This document shows positions 1 to 8,029 of a stretch of 64,000 bases of DNA, in pieces. Origin of the DNA: Amorphoplanes friuliensis DSM 7358 (GTDB taxonomy: Bacteria; Actinomycetota; Actinomycetes; Mycobacteriales; Micromonosporaceae); assembly GCF_000494755.1 (NCBI RefSeq), contig NC_022657.1, positions 8,028,001-8,092,000 of the forward strand, given 5' to 3'. The translations under genes were made by a program, and so were the position numbers. Every line of letters starts with the position of its first letter. The stretch's first letter is position 1. The notes under the pieces are model-generated. The model saw nothing but the letters and a program-made list of their open reading frames with translations, searched no databases and was not told the DNA's origin.

Positions 1-1
1 G

Positions 2-1270
2 GCCGGCGGTGAGGTTGTCGCCGCGCACATGCCCGGCCAGCATCTCGCGACCGCCGCGCTGCTGCTCGACGCCGGTGGCGCCCGGGAGACCGCGGGACGC
101 GAGGGCACGGCCACCGTGCTCGCCAAGTGCCTCGAGGAGGGCACCTCGGCCCGCGACTCGGCGGCGTTTGCGCTCGCCCTGGAGGGCCTGGGTGCCGAGC
201 TCTCCACGTCGGTCGACTGGGATGCGTTCCGCGTCGGTGTGTCCGTACCGTCGGCTCTGCTGCCCCGGGCTGTCGCCCTGCTGGCGGAGGCGGCACGGAC
301 CCCGCGCCTGGACCCGGCCGATGTCCTGCGGGTGCGGGACGACGAGGTCACCGGGCTGCGGATGGACTGGGCGCAGCCCGGTCCGCGGGCGGATGCCGCG
401 CTGCGGATGGACCTGTTCGGTGCCGGTGAGCGTTACGGCCGCCCGTTGCACGGTGATCCCACGTCGGTGGCGGCGGTGACCGCCGAGGACGTGGTCGAGT
501 TCCACAAGTCGTGGTTCCAGCGGGCGGGTGTGCTGCTCGTCGCCGGTGACCTGGCACGTCTCGACCTGGCCGAGCTCGGTGCCGCCGCGTTCGCGGGCAC
601 GTCCGGTTCGCCGCTGACACCGGCCCTGCCGCTGCCGGCGACGGTCGGCTCGGCTCGTCGTGTGCTGCTGGTCGACCGGCCCGGTTCGGTGCAGTCGACA
701 CTGCGTCTGGGGCACCGCGCCCCGGAACGCGCGCACCCGGACTACGTGCCGATGACCCTCGCGGCCACGGTGCTGGGCGGGGCGTTCACCTCGCGGCTCA
801 ACCACCTGATCCGCGAGGTCAAGGGCTACACGTACGGCATCCGCGCCGACTTCGCGATGACGCGGCGGTTCGGGCGGTTCGGGGTCAGCACCTCGGTGCA
901 GACGGCCGTGACCGCTCCGGCGCTGGTCGACACGGTCGGCGAGATCACCCGTACCTGGCAGGAGGGCGTGACCGAGGAGGAGCTGGCGGTCGGCCGGACC
1001 TGGCGGGCCGGGCAGCTCACGGTCGACATGCAGACGCCGGGCTCGATCGCGGGCTCGCTGGCGACGCTGGTGGTGCACGGACTGCCCGACGACTACTACG
1101 CGACGCTGCGGCGGGACCTGCTCGACGCGACGGTCGCGGACGTCTCGGCCGCCGCACAGCAACACCTCCACCCGGAGGGTTTGACGCTGGTCGTGGAGGG
1201 TGACGCCGCCTCGATCCGCGACGAACTCGTGGCCAGTGGCATCGGCGAGATCGTCGACGTCGAGGTCTGA
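2..1270 (+). CDS. M16 family peptidase homologue, probably non-catalytic subunit (5' partial)
   Basis: The frame is open from base 2, so the gene begins before the window; the first in-frame ATG (29) lies inside a typical M16 N-terminal strand and is probably not the start. The N-terminal half has the M16 pattern ending in EEGT, but the place where active enzymes carry HxxEH reads GTATVLAKCLEEGT, so the zinc ligands are missing. The C-terminal half keeps the substrate-binding pattern (SRLNHLIREVKGYTYG). Bacterial M16 proteins often occur as a catalytic and a non-catalytic subunit in tandem. I infer that the active partner lies just upstream. About 420 residues are visible. Confidence 0.85.
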   Translation, partial: AGGEVVAAHMPGQHLATAALLLDAGGARETAGREGTATVLAKCLEEGTSARDSAAFALALEGLGAELSTSVDWDAFRVGVSVPSALLPRAVALLAEAARTPRLDPADVLRVRDDEVTGLRMDWAQPGPRADAALRMDLFGAGERYGRPLHGDPTSVAAVTAEDVVEFHKSWFQRAGVLLVAGDLARLDLAELGAAAFAGTSGSPLTPALPLPATVGSARRVLLVDRPGSVQSTLRLGHRAPERAHPDYVPMTLAATVLGGAFTSRLNHLIREVKGYTYGIRADFAMTRRFGRFGVSTSVQTAVTAPALVDTVGEITRTWQEGVTEEELAVGRTWRAGQLTVDMQTPGSIAGSLATLVVHGLPDDYYATLRRDLLDATVADVSAAAQQHLHPEGLTLVVEGDAASIRDELVASGIGEIVDVEV

Positions 1271-1362
1271 TCCCGGCATTTCTGGGCCGCCGTCACATTG
1301 ATGGCGGCCCAGGTATTGCCACGGCGTGACGCAGGCGTTTCAATGGCGCCCAGCGCTCTTCC

Positions 1363-1376
1363 TGAGAGCGCTCTCA
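1363..1376. promoter_or_regulatory. Perfect 14-bp palindrome, LacI-family operator type
   Basis: TGAGAGCGCTCTCA is a perfect palindrome centred on AGCGCT, 24 bases before the Tat-protein start at 1401. It resembles the actinobacterial CebR/CelR operator (TGGGAGCGCTCCCA). It almost matches the site before the LacI gene near 31.2 kb. Binding is inferred. Confidence 0.6.
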
Positions 1377-1400
1377 CGACCGGTTTGGAGTCCGCCCCCG

Positions 1401-2858
1401 ATGCCCACCAACGTCACGTCTGCGTCCGGCCCCCTCTCCCGCCGCAGCCTGCTCGCGCTGCCGGCCGCCGCGGCTGCTGCCACTGTCGCCGCGCCCCTGC
1501 TGGTCCCGCAGTCCGCGGCGGCCGCGGGCAGCTGCGCGCCCCGGCACCTGGTGGACCGCAGCCTGGCCGGGCCGGTCGGCCGCGCCTGCCACTACCTCGA
1601 CGTCGTGCAGGACGCGTACGTGAAGGGTGGTGAGCCGCGCCTGCTGCAGAGCTACAACAACGAGAGCGAGTTGATGACGACCGCTTTTGTCTACGACAAC
1701 GCCCTCGCGGCGCTGGCCTACCTGGCCAACCCGACGGTCGCGAACGTGCGGCGGGCCCGGCTCATCGGCGACGCCCTGCTGTGGATCCAGGACAACGACG
1801 AGAAGTACACCGACGGGCGGGTGCGTCAGGCGTACGCCGCGGGGCCGATGCTCTTCTACGGCGGCGGCCCGTACTTCCCCGGCCTCAAGCGCGAGGACGG
1901 CAAGGCGGCTTTTCTGTGGCCGTACGGCTTCGGCGGCTCGTCGACCGGCGACATGGCGTGGGTGGCCCTCGCACTGGCACAGCTCTACATCGACACGCGG
2001 ATCACCAAGTACCTCGACGGCGCCGTCCGGCTCGGGCACTGGATCGCGGACCGGCAGTCCCCGTACCACTACGGCGGCTACCACGGTGGTCTCCAGGGTG
2101 ACGGCGAGACCGCGCAGAAGTGGTCGTCGACCGAGCACAACATCGACGCGTACGGGCTGTTCGCGCTCCTGGCCAAGCTGACCAAGGACCGCCGCTGGAT
2201 CACCCGGGCCACGGAGGCGGGCGCCTTCGTCCGCGCCATGTGGAACCGCACCGGCGGGTACTACTGGACCGGCACGCTCGGTGGTGTCGAGGGTGAGGAC
2301 CCCAACCTCGTCAACACCGGCAACATCCCCGAGGACGTGCAGACCTGGGCGCTGCTCAGCGTGGGCGAACGCCGCCACGAAGGTGCCGTCGACTGGGTCC
2401 TCGACAACCTGTCGAACACCGACGGGACCGTTTCCGGCGTGACCTACAGCAGCCAGGCGAAGGTCCTCACCGGGACCGTCTCCGGCAGCACCCTGCCCAA
2501 CAACCGCAACGCCGTCTGGCTCGAGGGCAACGGTCACACCGCGCTGGCCCTGCTCAAGCGCGACGGGCGCGGGGACGCCGCCCGGGCCAAGCGCCTGCTC
2601 GTGCAGACCGCGGTCGCGCAGCAGGACCTCGGTGCCGGCCAGACCGTCGGCCTGACCGCGGACGCCGACGGTGGCAAGCTCTCCAACCCCGGCGAGGGCG
2701 GCACCTGGACCGGCACACCGCTGCCCGCCCGCTCCGGCATCGTGGCCGCGACCAGCGCCTTCGACACCGGCTTCGCGTTCGGCTACTTCACCCGCCAGCA
2801 CGTCGGCGCCACGTCCTGGTTCCTGATGGCGGCGCAGAACTTCAACCCGTACCGATGA
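1401..2858 (+). CDS. Tat-exported six-hairpin glycosidase-like protein
   Basis: The open frame runs from 1326, but ATG 1401 gives a clean twin-arginine signal (SRRSLLAL, then an Ala-rich stretch ending in AAAA), and the 1363 operator would lie inside the longer form. The mature part of about 450 residues is rich in aromatic, Gly and Trp motifs (YGGYHGG, WSSTEHNIDAYG, WLEGNGHTALAL), as in (alpha/alpha)6 six-hairpin glycosidase-like proteins. It is therefore probably a secreted carbohydrate-active enzyme. The substrate cannot be told, and I cannot assign a GH family. The LacI-type operator suggests sugar control. Confidence 0.75.
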   Translation: MPTNVTSASGPLSRRSLLALPAAAAAATVAAPLLVPQSAAAAGSCAPRHLVDRSLAGPVGRACHYLDVVQDAYVKGGEPRLLQSYNNESELMTTAFVYDNALAALAYLANPTVANVRRARLIGDALLWIQDNDEKYTDGRVRQAYAAGPMLFYGGGPYFPGLKREDGKAAFLWPYGFGGSSTGDMAWVALALAQLYIDTRITKYLDGAVRLGHWIADRQSPYHYGGYHGGLQGDGETAQKWSSTEHNIDAYGLFALLAKLTKDRRWITRATEAGAFVRAMWNRTGGYYWTGTLGGVEGEDPNLVNTGNIPEDVQTWALLSVGERRHEGAVDWVLDNLSNTDGTVSGVTYSSQAKVLTGTVSGSTLPNNRNAVWLEGNGHTALALLKRDGRGDAARAKRLLVQTAVAQQDLGAGQTVGLTADADGGKLSNPGEGGTWTGTPLPARSGIVAATSAFDTGFAFGYFTRQHVGATSWFLMAAQNFNPYR

Positions 2859-2916
2859 TGTGACGTGCGGCAGGATCGTTCGGTGAGGGTGGCGCCCGGC
2901 GGATAGCGTCGCCCTC

Positions 2917-3915
2917 ATGACGATCACCAGCTCAGCACCCACGACCAAACCGGTCCGGGTACGCCGTGTGGTGTGGCTGGTGCTGCTGTGGCTCCTGGTG
3001 CTCCCCGGCACGGTCTGGGCGGTGCTGCGCCTCGGCGGGTGGGAGCAGGGCGCGCTCGTGCAGTTGTTCGCCTTCACCCCGTACGTCGCGGCGTGGTCGG
3101 TGATGCCGGTGCTCGCCGCACTCGTGACCCGGCGCTGGCTGGCCGCGGCGGTCGCCACGGTCACCGTCGCCCTCTTCGCCGTGATGGTGCTGCCCCGGGC
3201 GTTCCCCGACAACAACCGCGGCCCGCAGGGTGGTGTCGCCCTGCACGTCATGACGTCGAACATGCTCTTCGGCAACGCCGACCCGGCCGAACTCGTCCGG
3301 CTCGTCCGCGAGAACGATGTGGCGGTGCTGGCGCTGCAGGAGTTCAGCCCGAACGCACAGACCCAGCTCGCGGCGGCCGGGCTCGGCGAGCTGCTGCCCT
3401 ACTCGTCGCTGGGTGCGGAGTACGGCGCCGGCGGCTCCGGGCTCTACTCCCGCTTCCCGATCACCGAGCCCGGCGTACGCCAGAACGGCGGCGGCTTCCG
3501 TCAGGCGTACGGGACGATCCAGCCGCCCGGGGCCTCCGCCGTGGTGGTGGAGTCGGCGCATCCGCTGGCCCCGTACTCGATCGAGATCTTGAACCAGTGG
3601 CGGAACGACCTCGGCGAGGAACCGCGCGCGGACCCGAAAGGTGTCCCCCGCATCCTGCTCGGCGACTTCAACTCGACCCTCGACCACGCACCGCTCCGCG
3701 ACCTGATCAGCAGCGGCTACCGCGACGCGGCGGACGCGGCCGGCCAGGGCCTGATCGGCACGTGGGGCCCCTACGACGGCGACCCGCTGCCGCCGGTGAC
3801 TATCGACCACGTCCTCGCGGACAAACGCCTCGGCGTCGGCGCGGTCAGCGTCCACACCATCCCGGGCAGCGACCACCGCGCGATCGTCGCCGGCCTCAGA
3901 CTCCCGGCGGTGTAG
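2917..3915 (+). CDS. Membrane-anchored endonuclease/exonuclease/phosphatase (EEP) family protein
   Basis: Residues about 10-95 form three hydrophobic segments. From about residue 108 an EEP fold follows with its usual landmarks: TSNMLFGNAD, the metal ligand in LALQEFSP, the GDFNST block, and the C-terminal TIDHVLAD and GSDHRAIVAGL motifs. The catalytic residues are therefore all present. Proteins of this layout are usually placed with the catalytic domain outside the membrane. The substrate (nucleic acid, phospholipid or phosphoinositide) cannot be told. The last 20 bases overlap the convergent TetR gene. Confidence 0.85.
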   Translation: MTITSSAPTTKPVRVRRVVWLVLLWLLVLPGTVWAVLRLGGWEQGALVQLFAFTPYVAAWSVMPVLAALVTRRWLAAAVATVTVALFAVMVLPRAFPDNNRGPQGGVALHVMTSNMLFGNADPAELVRLVRENDVAVLALQEFSPNAQTQLAAAGLGELLPYSSLGAEYGAGGSGLYSRFPITEPGVRQNGGGFRQAYGTIQPPGASAVVVESAHPLAPYSIEILNQWRNDLGEEPRADPKGVPRILLGDFNSTLDHAPLRDLISSGYRDAADAAGQGLIGTWGPYDGDPLPPVTIDHVLADKRLGVGAVSVHTIPGSDHRAIVAGLRLPAV

Positions 3916-4507
3916 ACGCCTCCGGGCGGCGCATGACGGCTTCGAGGCCGGCGCGGTAGACCTCCGGCGGGACCGCCTCGGGGTCGAGGTAGTGCTGCAT
4001 CGCGACGCCGATGTCCAGGGCTGTCATCAAGGCGGAAAGCTGGTCGACGGGCATCGGGAGCTCGCCGGTCGCGAGCGACTCCGCTTTTTTGCTGTTCAGC
4101 GCGCGGATAGTGCGCAGCCATTCGGCGACCGGTGCGCGGCCGGCGTCCTCGCGCATGCCGTAGAGCCACAGCTCGATCATTGCCAGTGCGAAGCGGCGGA
4201 TCTCCGGCCGCTCGACGTTGACCGAGTAACTGTCACCGAGCGAACTCGCCCACCTGTCCAGGGACGACAGCGGCTCGTGCGGCTCGCCGTCGTCCGAGGT
4301 CAGCTTGCGGTCCAGGATCGCGGCGATCAGCTCTTTTTTGCTGCCGAAGTTGGCGTAGATCGCGCCCTTGGTCAGACCGGCAGCCGCCGCGATCTGGTCG
4401 AGCGACGTCTGGTGGATGCCGCGGTCGCCGATGAGGGTCTCGGCGGCGTTGAGAAGGCGCTCGCGGGTGCGCTCCTGCTGCTGCGCGCGGGTGAGTCGCT
4501 CGGTCAT
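3896..4507 (-). CDS. TetR/AcrR family transcriptional regulator
   Basis: The N-terminal helix-turn-helix is typical of TetR (residues about 12-58, including TSLDQIAAAAGLTKGAIYANF). The rest is a variable all-helical ligand domain; total 203 residues, normal for the family. It is divergent from the ABC transporter gene, with two near-palindromes between them. It is most likely the local repressor of the exporter and of itself. The ligand is unknown. The ATG at 4507 is the natural start. Confidence 0.93.
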   Translation of the reverse strand: MTERLTRAQQQERTRERLLNAAETLIGDRGIHQTSLDQIAAAAGLTKGAIYANFGSKKELIAAILDRKLTSDDGEPHEPLSSLDRWASSLGDSYSVNVERPEIRRFALAMIELWLYGMREDAGRAPVAEWLRTIRALNSKKAESLATGELPMPVDQLSALMTALDIGVAMQHYLDPEAVPPEVYRAGLEAVMRRPEASTPPGV

Positions 4508-4523
4508 GGCACCAACCTACCCG

Positions 4524-4569
4524 TTGACATTCCCAGCAGTATCCAGATACTGAGTGGTATCCGAATACC
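4524..4569 (+). promoter_or_regulatory. Exporter promoter overlapping two inverted-repeat operators
   Basis: TTGACA (4524-4529), 16 bases, then GATACT (4546-4551) make a good sigma-70-type promoter for the ABC operon. CAGTATCCAGATACTG (4537-4552) and GGTATCCGAATACC (4556-4569) are near-perfect inverted repeats sharing GTATCC. The first covers the -10 box and the second the expected start site. This is the geometry of a TetR repressor site. Binding is inferred. Confidence 0.65.
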
Positions 4570-4589
4570 GAAGGGTATGTGAGGCGATC

Positions 4590-5459
4590 GTGCTGCACAT
4601 CGAGAACCTGACCAAGGTCTACCGCCGCGGCGCGCGCGCCAACGACGGCATCAGCCTGGACGTCGCGGCGGGTGAGGTGCTGGGCCTGCTCGGGCACAAC
4701 GGCGCCGGCAAGACCACTCTGCTCAGTCAGATCGTCGGCCTGGTCCGGCCGACCGGCGGCCACATCACCCTGCTCGGCCGGGACCCGGTCGCCGACCCCG
4801 CGTACGCGAGAAAGGTGTGCTCCTTCCAGCCGCAGGCGCAGGCACCACTGACCGGGGTGACCGCCCGCCAGGCGATCGAGATCGTGGGCCGGATCAGGGG
4901 CGGAAAGCGCCGCGTGGTCCAGCGACGGACCGCGGAACTGCTGGCGGCGCTCGACATCGAGGAGTGGGCCGACCAGCCCGGCGAACGGCTGTCCGGTGGT
5001 GTCCGGCGGCTGACGGCGTTCTCCATGGCGATCGTCGAGCCGGGCGGTCTGGTGATGCTGGACGAGCCCACCAACGACGTCGACCCGGTGCGCCGCCGCC
5101 TGCTGTGGGAGCAGGTGCGTGCCCTCGCCACCGAGGATCGGGCGGTGGTGCTGGTCACCCACAACATCACCGAGGCCGAACGCGCGATCGACCGGGTCGT
5201 GGTGCTCAGCCAGGGCCGGGTGACCGCGGCCGGCACACCCGCGTCCCTGGCGACGGATCAGGAGATGCGGCTCGAGGTGTGGCTGCCCGGGGCGGATCCC
5301 GCACCACCGCTGTGGGCCCGCACGGTCCGCCGCGACGGCGACCGGCTCGTCCTCTCACTGGCCGCGGCCGACGGGCCCTCGCGGCCGCCTGGGCCCACAG
5401 CCTGCCGGCGCGTTTTTCGCTCAACCCCACCAGCCTCGAGGACGTCTACGTCGGGCTGA
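4590..5459 (+). CDS. ABC transporter ATP-binding protein (3' end frameshifted)
   Basis: Walker A (GHNGAGKTTL), signature (LSGGVRRL), Walker B (LVMLDEPTNDVDP) and H-loop (VTHNITE) are all present, so the nucleotide-binding core is complete. GTG 4590, with GAGG at 4581-4584, is chosen because ATG 4554 falls inside the operator and too close to the promoter. The frame ends at 5459 in an abnormal Pro/Ser-rich tail. The expected DrrA-type ending (NPTSLEDVYVGLTETEEA) lies in another frame and ends at 5503. This points to a one-base loss or a sequence error near 5365-5390. In the corrected frame the gene overlaps the permease start by 23 bases. Confidence 0.88.
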   Translation: MLHIENLTKVYRRGARANDGISLDVAAGEVLGLLGHNGAGKTTLLSQIVGLVRPTGGHITLLGRDPVADPAYARKVCSFQPQAQAPLTGVTARQAIEIVGRIRGGKRRVVQRRTAELLAALDIEEWADQPGERLSGGVRRLTAFSMAIVEPGGLVMLDEPTNDVDPVRRRLLWEQVRALATEDRAVVLVTHNITEAERAIDRVVVLSQGRVTAAGTPASLATDQEMRLEVWLPGADPAPPLWARTVRRDGDRLVLSLAAADGPSRPPGPTACRRVFRSTPPASRTSTSG

Positions 5460-5480
5460 CCGAGACCGAGGAGGCCCGGC

Positions 5481-6221
5481 ATGACGCGGAGTTGGTTGCG
5501 TAGTTATCTGCTCCTGCTGCGCTGGTCGGTGATCCGCCTGCGCTATCTGCTGCCGATGGTCCTGGTCGTCCAGGTGTTCCTGGCGGTCGGGATCGTCGTC
5601 GGCTTCGCCTACCTGCTGCCGTCCATCGACCCGGCGACGGCGCTCTACCTCTCGACCGGCGCACCGACACTCGGGCTGATCACGATCGGCATGGTGATGG
5701 CGCCGCAACTCGTCGCGCAGTCCAAGACCGAGGGCACTTTCACCTACAACCGGACCCTTCCGGTACCCCGGACCGCCGTGCTGGCCGCCGATGTGACCAC
5801 GTGGCTGCTCCCCGGGGCGCCGGGACTGGTGCTCGGACTGCTCGCGGCCGTGCTGCGCTTCGACCTGAACCTGCACGTCAGCTGGTGGGTGTTGCCGGCG
5901 ATGCTGCTGGTGGCGCTGACGGCGACGACGATCGGCTTTGCCATGGCGTACGCGCTGTCGCCCTCGCTGACGAGCGTGATCTCCCAGGCGATCGTGTTCG
6001 TCGCGCTGATGTTCTCGCCGATCAACTTCCCCGCCGACCGCCTGCCGGAGTGGCTGCGGGCGGTGCACGAGGTGCTGCCGTTCCAGTACATGGCCCAGGC
6101 CGTCCGCGAGACGCTGACCTCGCCGCCCGGAGGCATCACCGTGCTGCCGTTCGCCGTGCTGGCCGTCTGGTGCGCCGCCGGCCTGGCCATCACGCTACGG
6201 GTGATGACCAGGCGCGACTGA
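5481..6221 (+). CDS. ABC-2 type transporter permease
   Basis: This is a 246-residue protein with six hydrophobic segments and the usual ABC-2 features: a QSKTEGTFTYNRTLPVPR loop after the second segment and a C-terminal LPFQYMAQAVRETL segment. It starts inside the corrected reading frame of the ATPase, so the two are translationally coupled and should form one exporter. The substrate is unknown; a TetR-controlled exporter of this type often handles a toxic or signalling compound. The gene ends five bases from the convergent cimA gene. Confidence 0.88.
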   Translation: MTRSWLRSYLLLLRWSVIRLRYLLPMVLVVQVFLAVGIVVGFAYLLPSIDPATALYLSTGAPTLGLITIGMVMAPQLVAQSKTEGTFTYNRTLPVPRTAVLAADVTTWLLPGAPGLVLGLLAAVLRFDLNLHVSWWVLPAMLLVALTATTIGFAMAYALSPSLTSVISQAIVFVALMFSPINFPADRLPEWLRAVHEVLPFQYMAQAVRETLTSPPGGITVLPFAVLAVWCAAGLAITLRVMTRRD

Positions 6222-6226
6222 CGGGA

Positions 6227-7813
6227 TCAGGCGGACGTGGTGGTGCGGGCCAGGCCGTAGGTGAGGGCGTCGGTCAGGGCCTTCCAGCTCGCCTCGACGA
6301 CGTTCTCGTGGACACCGACGGTCGTCCAGTCGCGGCGGCCGTCGCTCGTCTCGACCAGGACGCGGGTGATCGCGTTCGAGCCGTGCGAGCCCTCCAGGAT
6401 GCGGACCTTGAAGTCGGCCAGCTCGAATGTCTTCAGCTCCGGGTAGTGCTTGGAGAGTGCCACCCGCAGCGCCTCGTCGAGGGCGTTGACCGGGCCGTTG
6501 CCCTCGGCGGTCGCGATGATGCGCTCACCGCGGACACGCACCTTGACGGTGGCCTCCGAGACCACTGCGCCGTCCTCACGGTGCTCGACCTGCACCCGGT
6601 AGGACTCCAGCGCGAACGGGCGGACGAAGTCCTCGCCGGGGAGCTCACTGCGTACCAGGAGCTCGAAGGAAGCGTCGGCGGCCTCGAAGGACCAGCCACC
6701 CGCCTCCAGGTCCTTGACCTTGCGGGTCACGGCGGTGAGGGTGTCCGGGTGGCCGGCCAGGTCCAGACCGAGCTCACGGCTCTTGAGCTCGATGCTGGCC
6801 CGGCCGGCCATCTCGGTCACCAGGATCCGCATGTCGTTGCCCACCACCGACGGGTCGACGTGGTTGTAGAGCAGCGGATCCACCTTGATCGCGCTCGCGT
6901 GCAGCCCCGCCTTGTGAGCGAATGCCGCGGCCCCGACGTAGGCCTGGTGGGTGTCGGGGGCGATGTTGGCGATCTCGGCGAGCGCGGAGGACACCCGCGT
7001 CGCCTTCTCGAGGCAGCCGTCCGGTAGGACCTTCAGCCCGAGCTTGAGTTGCAGGTTGCTGACGACGGCGAAGAGGTCGGCGTTGCCCGGCCGCTCGCCG
7101 TACCCGTTGGCCGTGCACTGGAAGTGTTCGACGCCCGCCTCGACGGCGGCGACGGTGTTGGCGACCGCGCAGGACGTGTCGTTCTGGCAGTGGATGCCGA
7201 GCTGATCGGGTGCCACGCCGGTCCGCCGGACCAGGTCCTGGATCACCGCGGTGATCATCGACGGGAGCATGCCGCCGTTGGTGTCACACATGACCACCCG
7301 CTCGGCGCCGGCCTCGAACGCGGCCTGGACGACGGAGGCGGTGTAGTCGGGGTCGTAGCGGAAGCCGTCGAAGAAGTGCTCGCAGTCGACAAACGCACGG
7401 CGGCCGTTGGCGACCAGGTGCTCGACGGTGTCCCGGACCATGGCCAGGTTTTCCTCGCCGGTGGTGCGCAGCGCCCGCTCGACGTGCCGGATGTCGGACT
7501 TGGCCACCACGCAGACAACCGGTGTCTCGGCGTCCAGCAGGGCCTTGACCTGCGGGTCCGTACCCACGTCGACGTTCGCCTTGCGGGTCGCCCCGAACGC
7601 CACGAGCACCGCGTTCTTCAGCTCGAGCTCGTTCTTGGCGCGGGCGAAGAACTCGGTGTCCTTGGGCATCGCACCCGGCCAGCCGCCCTCGATGAAGCCG
7701 ACCCCGAACTCGTCCAGCAACCGGGCGACCGCGAGCTTGTCGACGACCGAGTAGCTGATGCCCTCGCGTTGCCCGCCGTCGCGCAACGTCGTGTCGAACA
7801 CCTGATAGGTCAT
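6227..7813 (-). CDS. cimA: (R)-citramalate synthase
   Basis: The protein condenses pyruvate and acetyl-CoA to citramalate, giving 2-oxobutyrate for isoleucine without threonine. The N-terminal HMGL-like barrel opens with FDTTLRDGGQREGISYS and continues with FIEGGWPGAMPKDTEFF, the pattern of the longer CimA/LeuA2 group. The C-terminal third resembles the LeuA regulatory dimer domain, so isoleucine feedback is plausible. ATG 7813 is preceded by GGAAAGGAA; the frame is open upstream to 7879 but that part is leader and terminator hairpin. The 528-residue length is normal. A leader peptide and terminator upstream suggest attenuation. Confidence 0.93.
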   Translation of the reverse strand: MTYQVFDTTLRDGGQREGISYSVVDKLAVARLLDEFGVGFIEGGWPGAMPKDTEFFARAKNELELKNAVLVAFGATRKANVDVGTDPQVKALLDAETPVVCVVAKSDIRHVERALRTTGEENLAMVRDTVEHLVANGRRAFVDCEHFFDGFRYDPDYTASVVQAAFEAGAERVVMCDTNGGMLPSMITAVIQDLVRRTGVAPDQLGIHCQNDTSCAVANTVAAVEAGVEHFQCTANGYGERPGNADLFAVVSNLQLKLGLKVLPDGCLEKATRVSSALAEIANIAPDTHQAYVGAAAFAHKAGLHASAIKVDPLLYNHVDPSVVGNDMRILVTEMAGRASIELKSRELGLDLAGHPDTLTAVTRKVKDLEAGGWSFEAADASFELLVRSELPGEDFVRPFALESYRVQVEHREDGAVVSEATVKVRVRGERIIATAEGNGPVNALDEALRVALSKHYPELKTFELADFKVRILEGSHGSNAITRVLVETSDGRRDWTTVGVHENVVEASWKALTDALTYGLARTTTSA

Positions 7814-7845
7814 GGGAGGTTCCTTTCCGAGACTGACGACCCAAC

Positions 7846-7874
7846 AAAAAGACCCCCCGCGGATGCGGGAGGTC
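7846..7874 (-). terminator. Rho-independent attenuator hairpin before cimA
   Basis: On the minus strand, GACCTCCCGC and GCGGGGGGTC form a ten-pair stem (one G-U) with an ATCC loop, followed by TTTTTGTT. It lies between the leader peptide and cimA, about 30 bases before the cimA start, as an attenuator terminator would. Confidence 0.75.
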
Positions 7875-7904
7875 GGCACGTCGGCGAAAAAGTCAGCCGG
7901 CGCG

Positions 7905-7949
7905 CTAGGTGCGAATAATCAGCACGGAGTGGGTCACGTCCCGAAGCAT
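7905..7949 (-). CDS. Putative cimA leader peptide (14 residues)
   Basis: An ATG frame reads MLRDVTHSVLIIRT then TAG, with four consecutive branched-chain codons (GTG CTG ATT ATT). ATT is an uncommon Ile codon in such GC-rich DNA. GAG lies 7 bases before the ATG. Position and content match leader peptides of branched-chain amino acid operons, where a stalled ribosome prevents terminator formation. The terminator at 7846-7874 follows about 30 bases later. Function is inferred. Confidence 0.65.
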   Translation of the reverse strand: MLRDVTHSVLIIRT

Positions 7950-8029
7950 GCCACTCAGGATCGCGGTGTGAGATAAAAGTCCAGAATCCGGGACGGCGGG
8001 GGTGAGCGGTCGCCCGTTAGGTTGAACGG

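Noticed and set aside
1326..1400. Longer N-terminus of the Tat-exported protein
   Set aside because: It would place the operator inside the gene and add residues before the twin-arginine signal.
5360..5395. Programmed ribosomal frameshifting in the ABC ATPase
   Set aside because: GGGCCC is not a recognised slippery heptamer and no downstream pseudoknot was evident; mutation or error is more likely.
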